Below the pieces are notes generated by a model. The model searched no databases, had not been told where the DNA came from, and worked only from the letters and a program-made list of their open reading frames with translations. The translations under genes were made by a program, and so were the position numbers. A stretch of 64,000 bases of DNA from Agarivorans sp. Toyoura001 (GTDB lineage Bacteria; Pseudomonadota; Gammaproteobacteria; Enterobacterales; Celerinatantimonadaceae), in NCBI RefSeq assembly GCF_005405585.1, contig NZ_BJEQ01000008.1, forward strand, positions 62,001 to 126,000. Reading direction: 5' to 3'. Below are positions 30,912-40,494 of this stretch, piece by piece (the stretch's first letter is position 1; each line of letters begins with the position of its first letter).

Positions 30912-32801
30912 CTAAGCCGACTTGCGCGCTAAGTCGTGTTTCTTCAAATAAACCAATAATAGCGATACGGCCGCTGGAGTAACACCTGAAATACGCGCGG
31001 CTTTACCAATGGTCTCTGGGCGAGAATTAGTTAGCTTAGCCACCACTTCGTTTGATAAACCACTGATCTTAGAAAAATCCAGATCGATAGGCAGTAGGGT
31101 GTTTTCGTGTTTTTGGGTTTTCTTAATTTCTTCGAGTTGACGCTTAATGTAACCGTCGTACTTAATTTGAATTTCTACTTGTTCCGCTGCTGCGGGTAAA
31201 TCGACTCCAGGTCCAAAACCATCAATACGCATAAGTTGTTGATAAGTTAACTCTGGTCTGCGGATCAATTCTTCTAAAGAATGCTCGCGATTGATCGGAT
31301 TTTTCAACATTGGATTAAGTTGATCCAATTGAGTCGAATTAGTGTGTACCCACGTGTCTTTTAAACGCTGCCGTTCTTGCTCAACCACTTCCATTTTGGT
31401 GTTAAATAATTGCCAGCGATGCTCGTCAACTAAACCTAGTTCGCGGCCTTGTTCAGTCAAACGTACATCGGCGTTATCTTCGCGCAATAACAAGCGGTAT
31501 TCAGCTCGGCTAGTGAACATTCGGTAAGGTTCTTTGGTGCCTAATGTGGCGAGATCATCAATCAATACACCCATGTAGGCTTGATCGCGACGTGGCGCCC
31601 ATGGATCTTTACCTTGAGCAAACAATGCTGCATTTGCACCAGCAATTAAGCCTTGAGCACCGGCTTCTTCGTAACCAGTGGTTCCGTTAATTTGGCCAGC
31701 AAAGAATAAACCTTTTAAGTATTTGTTTTCTAAACTTTGTTTTAAATCTCGAGGATCGAAAAAGTCGTATTCAATGGCGTAACCTGGACGCGTGATATGG
31801 GCATTTTCTAGCCCTTTCATTGAGTGTACTAGCTCAACTTGCACATCAAACGGCAAGCTGGTTGAGATGCCATTTGGGTAAACCTCGTGAGTGGTTAAGC
31901 CCTCAGGCTCAATGAAGATTTGATGAGAATTCTTGTCTGCAAATCGAGTAACTTTGTCTTCGATAGACGGACAATAACGTGGTCCAATACCTTCGATTAC
32001 CCCAGTAAACATTGGGCTTCGGTCTAAACCACCACGAATAATATCGTGAGTAGATTCGTTAGTATGAGTGATGTAACAAGGGATCTGCTGTGGGTGATCA
32101 CTTTGTTTACCAATAAACGAAAATAATGGTGTAGGGGTATCACCTGGTTGAGGCTGCATTTGGCTAAAGTCGATACTACGGGCATCAATACGTGGAGGTG
32201 TACCGGTTTTTAAGCGATCAACTCGCAATGGCAATTCGCGTAAACGTTGCGCTAAAGCGATCGACGGTGGATCGCCTGCTCGGCCACCAGCATGATTATT
32301 TAAACCAATGTGGATCATACCACCTAGAAAGGTCCCTACAGTGAGTACTACGCTGCGTGCGCGCAACTGTAAGCCCATTTGAGTCACTACCCCTACCACT
32401 TGGTCGTTTTCTACGATCAAATCGTCACAGGACTGCTGAAAGATAGTTAAGTTAGCTTGGTTTTCTAAACGTTCGCGAATAGCCGCTCGATATAATACGC
32501 GATCTGCTTGTGCGCGGGTGGCTCTAACTGCTGGGCCTTTTGACGAATTTAAGGTTCTAAATTGGATCCCAGCTAAATCTGCAGCTTGGGCCATCAAGCC
32601 GCCTAAGGCGTCAATTTCTTTGACTAAATGGCCTTTACCAATGCCACCAATGGCTGGGTTACATGACATCTGACCTAAGGTCTCAATGTTATGAGTAAGC
32701 AATAAGGTATTTTGTCCCATACGCGCAGCTGCCGCTGCAGCTTCTGTACCGGCATGACCACCACCGATCACAATGACGTCGTATTGTTGTTTATAGAACA
32801 T
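30912..32801 (-). CDS. mnmG: tRNA uridine-34 carboxymethylaminomethyl-modifying enzyme MnmG
   Basis: This 629-residue FAD protein works with MnmE to modify the wobble uridine of certain tRNAs. The FAD-binding start [19 protein letters not shown] lies at residues 11-29. The conserved cysteine segment [15 protein letters not shown] and the [20 protein letters not shown] region are intact. Length equals E. coli GidA (629). It is the first gene to the left of oriC, reading away from the origin. Confidence 0.97.
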   Translation of the reverse strand: MFYKQQYDVIVIGGGHAGTEAAAAAARMGQNTLLLTHNIETLGQMSCNPAIGGIGKGHLVKEIDALGGLMAQAADLAGIQFRTLNSSKGPAVRATRAQADRVLYRAAIRERLENQANLTIFQQSCDDLIVENDQVVGVVTQMGLQLRARSVVLTVGTFLGGMIHIGLNNHAGGRAGDPPSIALAQRLRELPLRVDRLKTGTPPRIDARSIDFSQMQPQPGDTPTPLFSFIGKQSDHPQQIPCYITHTNESTHDIIRGGLDRSPMFTGVIEGIGPRYCPSIEDKVTRFADKNSHQIFIEPEGLTTHEVYPNGISTSLPFDVQVELVHSMKGLENAHITRPGYAIEYDFFDPRDLKQSLENKYLKGLFFAGQINGTTGYEEAGAQGLIAGANAALFAQGKDPWAPRRDQAYMGVLIDDLATLGTKEPYRMFTSRAEYRLLLREDNADVRLTEQGRELGLVDEHRWQLFNTKMEVVEQERQRLKDTWVHTNSTQLDQLNPMLKNPINREHSLEELIRRPELTYQQLMRIDGFGPGVDLPAAAEQVEIQIKYDGYIKRQLEEIKKTQKHENTLLPIDLDFSKISGLSNEVVAKLTNSRPETIGKAARISGVTPAAVSLLLVYLKKHDLARKSA

Positions 32802-33173
32802 GTGTTATTACCTCAAACCAAGCAGATCCCAAAAGGGTGCGATATTTTACTGGTTAAGTGACGATAAGGGAATGCTTAGATCAGAATTAGATCAAGGGTA
32901 GATCTCTTAATATATATATAAGATCTTTTTTTAAAGATCTTTTATTAGATCTACTATTAGGATCAGCCTGATCTGTAGATAAGTCATTTTTTAACTTTTA
33001 GATCATTAACTTAGATTAGATCAGATCATGTTGACGGATAGCGATCTAAACGGGGGACAAGCTGGGATCTAAATCAGTACTTATCCACAAACGAATAGTA
33101 GGTAAAGGTTATCCATAGGAATAACTATAGTAAATTAATAGCTAATCCCTATGCTTATCCACAGAGTTTAGGT
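32802..33173. other. oriC: chromosomal replication origin oriC
   Basis: This gene-free region between mnmG and mioC holds 14 GATC sites in about 245 bp (first 32824, last 33066), far above chance, as in Dam/SeqA-controlled origins. DnaA boxes are TTATCCACA at 33081-33089 and 33155-33163, TTATCCATA at 33109-33117, and TGTAGATAA (reverse) at 32974-32982. An AT-rich unwinding region with 13-mer-like repeats GATCTCTTAATAT and GATCTTTTTTTA lies at 32901-32945 on the mnmG side. The layout copies E. coli oriC. Confidence 0.93.
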
Positions 33174-33611
33174 TTAAATAAGTTCATTTTTCCAGCTTTT
33201 TAACCATAAAGCAGCTGGTTCTTCGGGTACAGGTTCAAGGTCTACGTCTATTTCTAGACGTGGCTTTAAGGATTTAGCACCTAATTTTTCCATTTGTTGG
33301 TCGAGATCTTTGCCTGCACCACAAAAAGTATCGTAGCTACTACTCCCTATTGCTACAACACTGTAAGACACCATTGAAAGATCAGGTTGTTGTTCAAGTA
33401 AGTGCTGGAAAAAAGGCTGCAAATTGTCTGGTACATCACCTGCACCATGCGTTGAGCTGCAAATTAGCCAAAAAGCACTTGGATTTAACTCTGAAAACTC
33501 AGCATTTAGATGAATTTTTACCTGATGGTCATCCTTTAGTAGCGCTTCTAGCTCATCGGCTACGTATTCAGCCGAACCTAAAGTTGAACCTACAATAATC
33601 TCTATATCCAT
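33174..33611 (-). CDS. mioC: flavodoxin-like protein MioC
   Basis: This 145-residue FMN-binding protein has the flavodoxin phosphate loop GSTLGSAEYVADEL and the isoalloxazine loop SSTHGAGDVPDN, then GSSSYDTFCGAGKDLD. In E. coli, MioC is reported to help biotin synthase, and its transcription runs into oriC, as it would here. Length matches E. coli (147). A DnaA-box-like TGTGAATAA lies upstream at 33774. Confidence 0.93.
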   Translation of the reverse strand: MDIEIIVGSTLGSAEYVADELEALLKDDHQVKIHLNAEFSELNPSAFWLICSSTHGAGDVPDNLQPFFQHLLEQQPDLSMVSYSVVAIGSSSYDTFCGAGKDLDQQMEKLGAKSLKPRLEIDVDLEPVPEEPAALWLKSWKNELI

Positions 33612-33704
33612 TTACGATCCTGTTAACAGCAGAGGTTTTAACCATTGTAACGTGATCATGACTGAATTAACTAGCTGCGTGTTAGCTGTGATCTAGTTGT
33701 TGAT

Positions 33705-33720
33705 AGTTTCACGTGGAACT
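33705..33720. other. parS: parS-like ParB binding site
   Basis: AGTTTCACGTGGAACT is a near-perfect 16-bp palindrome around CACGTG and fits the bacterial parS consensus (GTTTCACGTGAAAC-like) with one base change in one arm. It lies about 600 bp from oriC and 3.4 kb from parA, where chromosomal parS sites usually occur. Confidence 0.88.
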
Positions 33721-33805
33721 ATTCCAATATTGAATCTAATCCAGCAAAGATAATAGTGATCCCTTTTTTAAGGTGTGAATAAATACTTGTTCACAAACTA
33801 GCGAC

Positions 33806-34684
33806 TTAAGCCGAGGACTCGTTGTTGAACTCTGCTTTACACATTTTGATTAAAGCCTGAAGTGTCGGATTTGGACTCGCGTGTTTGCTGTAAACTAATC
33901 CCAACTGTTCATTCGCAATGGCGTCGTTATGCGCAATCACTTTAAGCTCGCCAGATTTAATATAGGGAATGAGCTGCTGCTGTTGGCCTACAAATACGCC
34001 TACTCCCTGACGGCATAGTTCTATTGCGAGTGAGTGTTGCTCTACTTCAATTTGTCGTTGAATACTGTCTGGATCCCACACTTGGGTATTAGATGAAGCG
34101 AGAATGGTTACCCAAGTGTAACTTAGTACTTGTTGCAGATTGGGTGACTTTTCTTTTGTTAGTGGATGAGTTGCAGAACACACCGCCATTAGCGGCATTT
34201 CGCAAAGTGGTTCTATGGTGTAATCATTGGGAAAGGCATCTCGGTAAAAACAAATGGCTAAATCGAGTTTAGGGCCCTGCCAATTAAGTAGCAGTTCGTC
34301 GCGACGCTGAAAGATTTTTAAATCAACATTTGGATAAGCGTGATTAAATCGACTTAGTATTTTAGCCACGGTACTGTCTTGTAAAAAACTACTTACCCCT
34401 AGGTTTAATCTAAAACACCCTTGCTGTGCTATCTGTTCTACTTGCTGGCTAAGATGGTTTTGCGCTTTAAGCATTTGCTCACACAAAGGCAGCATTTTTA
34501 AACCCTGTTCACTGAGCACTGGTTTATGGCCGCTGCGGGTAAACAATTCAACGTTCCAATCTATCTCTAGATTACTGATCCATTGGCTTAACTGGGCGCG
34601 GTTTTTTTGCATATGTTTAGCTGCGGCAGAAATACTGCCCAGCTGATGACTCAGTACAAATGCTTCAATGGCTTGCAGGTTCAT
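33806..34684 (-). CDS. LysR-family transcriptional regulator
   Basis: This 292-residue regulator has an N-terminal winged helix-turn-helix (AIEAFVLSHQLGSISAAAKH, then QLSQWISNLE) and a periplasmic-binding-like effector domain (PNVDLKIFQRRDELLLNW and on). The start at 34684 gives the standard LysR N-terminus MNLQAIEAF; an ATG 11 codons upstream is less likely. It is divergent from the KdgM-type porin gene, with an inverted repeat between them, so the porin gene is a likely target. Confidence 0.88.
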   Translation of the reverse strand: MNLQAIEAFVLSHQLGSISAAAKHMQKNRAQLSQWISNLEIDWNVELFTRSGHKPVLSEQGLKMLPLCEQMLKAQNHLSQQVEQIAQQGCFRLNLGVSSFLQDSTVAKILSRFNHAYPNVDLKIFQRRDELLLNWQGPKLDLAICFYRDAFPNDYTIEPLCEMPLMAVCSATHPLTKEKSPNLQQVLSYTWVTILASSNTQVWDPDSIQRQIEVEQHSLAIELCRQGVGVFVGQQQQLIPYIKSGELKVIAHNDAIANEQLGLVYSKHASPNPTLQALIKMCKAEFNNESSA

Positions 34685-34774
34685 GTTGTCGATCTCTCTG
34701 TTAATAAAAGCTAACACAGTCTGATTTGTTCAGGTTGCCCAATCTCATCATCATAGCGCCGATGGATATATTTG

Positions 34775-34795
34775 TGAGTATGTTACTGATACTCA
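34775..34795. promoter_or_regulatory. possible LysR operator between regulator and porin
   Basis: TGAGTAT and ATACTCA form a 7-bp inverted repeat with a 7-base spacer, giving the T-N11-A type spacing LysR proteins prefer. It lies about 45 bp upstream of the porin start and about 90 bp from the regulator start. Confidence 0.45.
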
Positions 34796-34840
34796 GCGAT
34801 GCACGGATGTTTTAGTAAAAATCTACTGAAAGGTTCCAAA

Positions 34841-35563
34841 ATGAAAAAAATTATAGTTGCTTCAACACTTTCTCTTGCTGCTTTTAGTCAGTTTGCTGCC
34901 GCAGACGCTATTCGTGGTGAAGTTGCTGGCGAGAGTAATCGAAATGGTCCGCACCTGGGTATTCTAAAAGGTGGTTATGAGTTTGATACTGATTATGGTC
35001 AGTTTGGTTTTGATGTTGAAGCAAAAAGCCGTTTAGGTGGTCGCCCTTATGGTGAAAACCAGCACGAGTCTGGTTTACATGAAGCCACCTTTGCTGCCGA
35101 TTACACCTACAAGTTTGGTAACGCTTATGTTCAACCGCGTGCTGAATACACCCGTAATGTAGCGAATGATGCAAATACTGGTAAGTTTGCCTTAAAAGGT
35201 GGTTATAACTTTGATAATGGTATTTTTGTCGCTGCCCGTTACCGTTATGAGGATACGCAAAACAACGGCTTTAGTAAGACCGAACTTGGTGATGTGAAAA
35301 CAAACCGTACCGATTTAACCGCGGGTTGGGCTGGCGATATCGTTGGTATATCTTTTAACTACATCAATAAAGATGCAAACGCTGAACACAAAAACAACAA
35401 CCTGAAGGTGAATGAACTAGAAACCAAAGTGTTTCTTACTAACTTAGGCAGTTATCAGCCTTACGTTCAATACACGCAGAAAAACTTCGATAGTACCGGC
35501 TACGATAGTTCTCCTATTAAAGATGATAGCCAAATCAAACTTGGCGTAAGCATGAAGTTTTAA
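34841..35563 (+). CDS. KdgM-type outer-membrane porin
   Basis: The 240-residue barrel has a signal peptide (MKKIIVASTLSLAAFSQFAA, cleaved before DAIRGE) and a run of amphipathic strands ending in GVSMKF with the C-terminal Phe. The layout and length resemble the KdgM family of oligogalacturonate- or acidic oligosaccharide-specific channels. The substrate in this organism is unknown; alginate or pectin fragments are possible in a marine species. AAAGG precedes the ATG at 34841. It is divergent from a LysR gene and ends at a strong terminator. Confidence 0.8.
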   Translation: MKKIIVASTLSLAAFSQFAAADAIRGEVAGESNRNGPHLGILKGGYEFDTDYGQFGFDVEAKSRLGGRPYGENQHESGLHEATFAADYTYKFGNAYVQPRAEYTRNVANDANTGKFALKGGYNFDNGIFVAARYRYEDTQNNGFSKTELGDVKTNRTDLTAGWAGDIVGISFNYINKDANAEHKNNNLKVNELETKVFLTNLGSYQPYVQYTQKNFDSTGYDSSPIKDDSQIKLGVSMKF

Positions 35564-35582
35564 GGTTTATCCTGATAAAAAA

Positions 35583-35602
35583 AGAGCGCCAATTGGCGCT
35601 CT
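35583..35602. terminator. bidirectional terminator between porin gene and cydB
   Basis: AGAGCGCC-AATT-GGCGCTCT is an 8-bp perfect stem with an A-run before and T-run after, serving both converging genes. Confidence 0.92.
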
Positions 35603-35621
35603 TTTTGTTTGTGTTAGTAAC

Positions 35622-36626
35622 TTAGTGGTAGTTAAGAGAGGTAGCTTTACCTCTAAATACCCAATATGAAAAAGCGGTATAAGCCAGAATCACTGGCACT
35701 ACAATTAGTGCTCCAATCAAAATCACCGATAAAGACTCCGGTGCCGATGCTGCTTCCCATACGTCCATTTGGCCCGGTACAACATCGGGGAAGAAGCTGA
35801 ATCCCAGTGCGCTAAAACACAGTAAGAAAATAAGCATCACTAGGCAAAATGGTACCCAGCAATGGCGATCGTCTGATTTGGGTAAACGACCCAATAAAAA
35901 GTCATTAAACAAAAATGCGGTGAAACATAGGGCTGGGATCAGCAATACAAACATCACCAGTGGAAAATCAAACCAGCGATCAAATACACCAGGGTTAACC
36001 AGTGGGTTTACTATTGATACGGCAATCACGCCAACTAAACAAAAGCGGCCAGTAAGTTTTGCCCAAGTAACGGCCCGCTGTTGTAGTTGGTGTTCGGTTT
36101 TCATTACCAACCATGCCGCGCCAATATAGCTATAGGCCGCAGTAACACCTAAGCCACTTAATAAGCCAAATAAGTGAGTGGTTACGCCTCCTTCAAAGCC
36201 CATTACATATAAACCTAGCATGTAGCCTTGAGCTAATGTTGTGAGGATAGAACCGGCTTTGAAAGTACGATCCCAGGCTAACTTATGGTCTACCGCTGCT
36301 TTAGCTCTAAAGTCGAAGGCTACGCCACGCATAATAAGTCCGATCAGCATAATCGCCACCGGAATATACAAATGGTAAAGCACAATGCTATGGGCAGCCG
36401 GGAAGGCGATAAGCATGATACCAACGGCCAGTACTAGCCATGTTTCGTTGGCATCCCAAAATGGGCCAATTGACGCAATCATGGTATCGCGCTGCGCTTC
36501 ATCGGCTTCGCCCATAGGCAGTAAAATACCTACCCCTAAATCATAACCGTCGAGAATTGCGTAAATAAGAACCGACAGGCCCATTAAACCGATGAAAATT
36601 ACCGGTAACCAGTAAGCGTCCATCAT
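35622..36626 (-). CDS. cydB: cytochrome bd-type quinol oxidase subunit II (CIO type)
   Basis: This 334-residue inner-membrane subunit has about eight helices. The N-terminal ILDGYDLGVGILLP and the FWDANETWLV segment are family hallmarks. Together with subunit I it reduces oxygen to water using quinol. Its start overlaps the cydA stop by four bases, so the two are translationally coupled. Length is that of CioB-like proteins rather than the 379 residues of E. coli CydB. Confidence 0.92.
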   Translation of the reverse strand: MMDAYWLPVIFIGLMGLSVLIYAILDGYDLGVGILLPMGEADEAQRDTMIASIGPFWDANETWLVLAVGIMLIAFPAAHSIVLYHLYIPVAIMLIGLIMRGVAFDFRAKAAVDHKLAWDRTFKAGSILTTLAQGYMLGLYVMGFEGGVTTHLFGLLSGLGVTAAYSYIGAAWLVMKTEHQLQQRAVTWAKLTGRFCLVGVIAVSIVNPLVNPGVFDRWFDFPLVMFVLLIPALCFTAFLFNDFLLGRLPKSDDRHCWVPFCLVMLIFLLCFSALGFSFFPDVVPGQMDVWEAASAPESLSVILIGALIVVPVILAYTAFSYWVFRGKATSLNYH

Positions 36627-38014
36627 GCTTTGGCACTCCCTTCAGCAGTGTCTTGCGGATTGTTAATATTAGTTAAGTTGCCGTCTGGTTGGGGCTCATT
36701 GGTTTCAAACTCTTCTTCTTTAATCGCTTTTCGTGCCATTAAGAATACCGTGTGAATGTAGGCAATCAGCAAGAAGGTATAAACGATTAAATACAGCGCC
36801 AATGAAAAGGCAACGTTTGAAGCGGGCAATGTTGTTACCGCATCTTCGGTACGTAAAACACCGGTGACTAACCAGGGCTGACGGCCTATTTCGGTCACAT
36901 ACCAACCAGCTAGGGTAGCAACCCAACCAGAGAACGTGGTGGCCACTAGTACCTTGAGCATCCAGTTAGGCATTTTGCCTTTGCGAACCATGTGGTAAGA
37001 ACCAAACCAGCTTAGTGCCAACATCAGTAAACCTAAGCCAACCATGACTCGGAAACTCCAAAATACCGGAGCTACTGGCGGATGTTCGTTTTCAAACTCG
37101 TTAAGGCCTTTTAACTCACCGTCTAGTTCGTGGGTTAAAATTAGGCTGGCCAGTTTAGGAATACCAATCGCGTACTTATTGGTTTTGGTTTCTTCGTCTG
37201 GCAATGCAAACAATAATAAGGGTGCGCCTTTCTCGGTATGCCAAATACCTTCAATGGCCGCTATTTTTGCTGGCTGATGTTCAAGCGTATTCAAGCCATG
37301 AAAATCACCGACTAAAGCTTGAGTTGGCGCTAATACAGCGGCCACCAGCAAGCTGATTTTTAGGGTTAGGCGAGGGGCTTTTTTTACATCACCTTTCAAT
37401 ATGCGATAAGCAGAAATGCCTGCAATAAAGAACGATGCCGTTAAGCCAGACGCAATTAACATATGAGTTAAGCGGTAAGGAAATGAAGGGTTAAATACAA
37501 TGGCTACCCAGTCTGTTGGAAATGCGACGCCATCGCGCATTTCAAAACCGGTTGGCGTTTGCATCCACGAATCTAGCGCTAGGATCCAGAAGGCCGATAA
37601 ACTCGTGCCTACTGCGACTAAAACAGTCGCTAAGGTATGTACCTTATTGGGTACCCGCTTTATGCCGAATAACATAATGCCCAAGAAGGTGGCTTCCAAG
37701 AAAAAGGCGGTGAGTACTTCGTAACCTAGTAATGGTCCAGCAATGTTACCTACGGTTTCCATGTAGCCAGGCCAGTTAGTACCAAACTGGAATGACATAG
37801 TAATACCGCTTACGACTCCAATGGCAAAAGAGAGCGCAAAGACTTTTACCCAAAAGCGATAAGCGCGCATCCATACCGGATTGCCGGTCATATCATGGCG
37901 TACTTTAAAAAAAACTAAGAACCAACACATCGCAATGGTGATGGTGGGAAACAGGATGTGAAAGCTGATATTGGCAGCAAACTGTATCCTTGAGAGCATT
38001 AGGGCATCAAGCAT
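36623..38014 (-). CDS. cydA: cytochrome bd-type quinol oxidase subunit I (CIO type)
   Basis: This 463-residue subunit carries the haems and quinol site. N-terminal SRIQFAANISFHILFPT holds the haem-ligand His, and GDFHGLNTLEHQPAKIAA is the conserved loop just before the quinol-binding Q loop. The Q loop is short, with no long insertion before the PVFWSFRVMVGLG helix, which is the mark of cyanide-insensitive CIO oxidases (often called cioA). This form usually has low sensitivity to cyanide and works in low oxygen or stress. It lies 30 bases after a GbsR-like regulator. Confidence 0.93.
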   Translation of the reverse strand: MLDALMLSRIQFAANISFHILFPTITIAMCWFLVFFKVRHDMTGNPVWMRAYRFWVKVFALSFAIGVVSGITMSFQFGTNWPGYMETVGNIAGPLLGYEVLTAFFLEATFLGIMLFGIKRVPNKVHTLATVLVAVGTSLSAFWILALDSWMQTPTGFEMRDGVAFPTDWVAIVFNPSFPYRLTHMLIASGLTASFFIAGISAYRILKGDVKKAPRLTLKISLLVAAVLAPTQALVGDFHGLNTLEHQPAKIAAIEGIWHTEKGAPLLLFALPDEETKTNKYAIGIPKLASLILTHELDGELKGLNEFENEHPPVAPVFWSFRVMVGLGLLMLALSWFGSYHMVRKGKMPNWMLKVLVATTFSGWVATLAGWYVTEIGRQPWLVTGVLRTEDAVTTLPASNVAFSLALYLIVYTFLLIAYIHTVFLMARKAIKEEEFETNEPQPDGNLTNINNPQDTAEGSAKA

Positions 38015-38044
38015 GGTTAAGCCTCGTTAAGGTTGATAATCTCA

Positions 38045-38605
38045 TTAGCTGGCGGCAGATCCCTTGTTACCAACGATTTTGTCTTTTAACTCTAAAATTC
38101 TGCTAATACCTGAGCCCATCTTCATTAAACTCTGTAGTTTGTCTGGATTCATCGTATTAAGTGCGTATGACCATTGAGTTATTAACTCTAAGAGATCGTG
38201 GATCTCTTCCATTTTTTGCTGAGTAAACTGGTCTGCTTCGTTTTCTGGTTCTTCCAATAAATTAGAACGTAGTAAAGAGAGGGTTGGGTCAACTTCGCGC
38301 TTACTGCGTTCTTCAAATACAGTTCTCGCCATATCCCAAATGGATCCGGCGGAAGTAAAAAATTCTCGGCGTTGACCTGCTTGATGGCTTAGCTTTACTA
38401 AGCGCCAAGACTGTAATTCTTTTAAACCCATGCTGACGTTGCCGCGGCTAATGCCCAGCTGTTGCATAATTTGTTCGGCGTGCAAAGACTCTTTGTTAAT
38501 CACTAACAAAGCCAATATTTGACCAACCGTTCGGTTAAAACCCCAACGGCTGCCCATTTCGCCAAAATGAAGAACAAAAGCTTGGCTCTTCTCTGATAAT
38601 TGCAC
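38045..38605 (-). CDS. GbsR/MarR-family transcriptional regulator
   Basis: This 186-residue protein has a winged helix-turn-helix (LHAEQIMQQLGISRGNVSMG, then LKELQSWRLVKL) after an N-terminal helix, followed by a helical tail, as in GbsR-type regulators. It precedes cydA by 30 bases on the same strand, so it is probably co-transcribed with and controls the oxidase genes. An FNR-like site lies about 60 bases upstream of its start. Confidence 0.85.
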   Translation of the reverse strand: MQLSEKSQAFVLHFGEMGSRWGFNRTVGQILALLVINKESLHAEQIMQQLGISRGNVSMGLKELQSWRLVKLSHQAGQRREFFTSAGSIWDMARTVFEERSKREVDPTLSLLRSNLLEEPENEADQFTQQKMEEIHDLLELITQWSYALNTMNPDKLQSLMKMGSGISRILELKDKIVGNKGSAAS

Positions 38606-38659
38606 GCGACAAATTCCTTTTATTGAACTTTCAGAAAACAGTGAAACTTTAATCTAAAA

Positions 38660-38673
38660 TTGATTTAAGTCAA
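38660..38673. promoter_or_regulatory. FNR-like box upstream of the gbsR-cydAB operon
   Basis: TTGATTTAAGTCAA matches the FNR consensus TTGATnnnnATCAA with one base change. It lies about 55-68 bases before the regulator start, where an FNR protein could activate or repress in low oxygen. This fits an oxidase operon. Confidence 0.6.
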
Positions 38674-38989
38674 TATTTTTAGCGATAATTGATGGAGAGT
38701 GATGAAACTGTGAGGCAGATTTAGCTTAGTTTGAGAGTGGGTTTATCTGTTAATCGAAAACCTGATAATAGCTTTATGTTTGCTTGCTGTTTATCAGGTT
38801 TTGTTGGTCTTAATCTTTGTTTTTAGGGTGGCTTGGCAATAGTGAATACTTACTTATTAAGCTATTTTCCGATACAGAAAGTGAAGACGCCCATAAACAC
38901 AGGTGTGGTTGCACACTTGGGGGACCGATTGGGGACCAAATTGATAAATGTGCTCTCAACCCAAGTGCACTTTCCTAATAGAATATAGT
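38674..38989. other. intergenic stretch with a duplicated GGGGACC motif
   Basis: No ORF or RNA gene stands out. An imperfect inverted repeat CAGGTGTG/CACACTTG at 38900-38919 is followed by GGGGACCGATTGGGGACCAA (38920-38939), a 7-bp motif repeated 11 bases apart. Genes to the right are accessory in character, so this could mark an old island edge. I see no integrase. Confidence 0.4.
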
Positions 38990-40423
38990 TTATTTAAAAT
39001 TAGTGCATTGGCTTTCTGACATTGAAGTTTCTGAATCGCCACATTCTAATTTATGGGTACCATCACGATAATTAGTATATTTTTCCCACTTACCATCGCT
39101 ATTATGGCTAGTCATAACTTGAGAGGGCTTACTGACGTTTTCACTGAAGTCATTTTTCGTTCTCGACCAATAGTCAGCGCCATGAGATTCATCACTGTAA
39201 AAATCGGTGTCTACTACCTCTCTAATCGGGGTTAAGTCTTCTTGAGTCACTGAATCTGTTACTCCAATTAGATGGCTAAACCCACTATTGTTGTCGGTAT
39301 GGTAAACGTGTTCAGTAGAGCTAGATAGCTCAGAACCGCTATAGTTTTTTGTGATTAAAGATTGCATTACCTCACTACCGGCGATCATTTGAGATTCACA
39401 TTCTGTCCAATCGGTGACGTCATAATATACTGAGTTTCTAACGCCTGATGACTGCTGTAAGGTTGTTTCTAGCCATTCACTCACCGAGCATCCGTAGCCA
39501 AACTCTGCATAGACTAAGTTGACAGTTTTCTCTATGTTCATACCACTACGCTGAACCGTTTTCATCGAACTTTTATCGAATAGACTCACCTTAGTACTGA
39601 GGTCATCAGACATAACAAAAGTCTCAGAATCGAAGTTACCATTAGATGTTTGAACAAATTCATAACGGTACCAATCGTCATATAGTGAATCCTTATTTGC
39701 TAGCCGCCCTAAGAAATATTCAACCCAAGCAAAATCTGCGTTTGGATGCTGATCTAGTAATTGCTTGGTTTCTTCATATGACTTTTGCAATCCGGGTACC
39801 AGTTTTTGTGCAAGTTGATGGAGTGAATCATCTCCGGAGTGGATATAGTCAGCGTACAATTCGCTAACCGTAATGTTGTATCGATTAGCAATTCGCCATT
39901 CTTGCTCTCGCAATCTATGTGCTATATCTTCTCGAAGTTCTTGTCCGGCAATAATAGACTGACAAGATAAATTTCCTGATTGGTAAACGCGGAGTTCTTG
40001 CTCAACTTGCTTCCAAACAACGGAGGTTAACGGCGTCAAATTCAACAAATATTGATCTGTCATTAATGCAAATTGAGGTGGAAAAACCATCGAATAAGCA
40101 TTTTCTATAGGTGTATTAATAAAATCGGTATCTATCGCACCCACAGGCACATTTACGACTATAGGCACGTACTGAGCACATTGGCTATAACGTGACGGAA
40201 TAACTAGCTCAAACTCTCCCTCTTCTTGCGTCACAACACTGGGTTCACCTGCATCATGTAAACTGTTGAAGTTTAGATCTAGGAAAACAGTAGCGCCGAT
40301 GATATAGCCATCAATCGCTCTTCCTTTAAAGGCTTTAACTGGGTTATCGTTGTCAGTGCTGCCACCGCAACTTACCAATAGGGTTAATATGGAACAGTGT
40401 ATTATGAGTTTAAATAGGCTCAT
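38990..40423 (-). CDS. lipoprotein of unknown function
   Basis: The 477-residue protein has a lipoprotein signal (LLVSC lipobox followed by GGS, so outer-membrane sorting is likely). Next is a short beta module, GRAIDGYIIGATVFLDLNFN, resembling the carboxypeptidase-regulatory-like or SdrB-like repeats common at the start of marine surface lipoproteins. The rest is acidic and Ser/Tyr-rich without a motif I recognise. It lies alone between the origin-side core genes and the RND pump genes, which are on the same strand upstream. Function is unknown. Confidence 0.7.
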   Translation of the reverse strand: MSLFKLIIHCSILTLLVSCGGSTDNDNPVKAFKGRAIDGYIIGATVFLDLNFNSLHDAGEPSVVTQEEGEFELVIPSRYSQCAQYVPIVVNVPVGAIDTDFINTPIENAYSMVFPPQFALMTDQYLLNLTPLTSVVWKQVEQELRVYQSGNLSCQSIIAGQELREDIAHRLREQEWRIANRYNITVSELYADYIHSGDDSLHQLAQKLVPGLQKSYEETKQLLDQHPNADFAWVEYFLGRLANKDSLYDDWYRYEFVQTSNGNFDSETFVMSDDLSTKVSLFDKSSMKTVQRSGMNIEKTVNLVYAEFGYGCSVSEWLETTLQQSSGVRNSVYYDVTDWTECESQMIAGSEVMQSLITKNYSGSELSSSTEHVYHTDNNSGFSHLIGVTDSVTQEDLTPIREVVDTDFYSDESHGADYWSRTKNDFSENVSKPSQVMTSHNSDGKWEKYTNYRDGTHKLECGDSETSMSESQCTNFK

Positions 40424-40494
40424 TATTAATCCTTAGATACAGTGATCCATTCAGGCTGGTTTGAAGCCTGAATGGATATTTTAGTGACTCTTTT

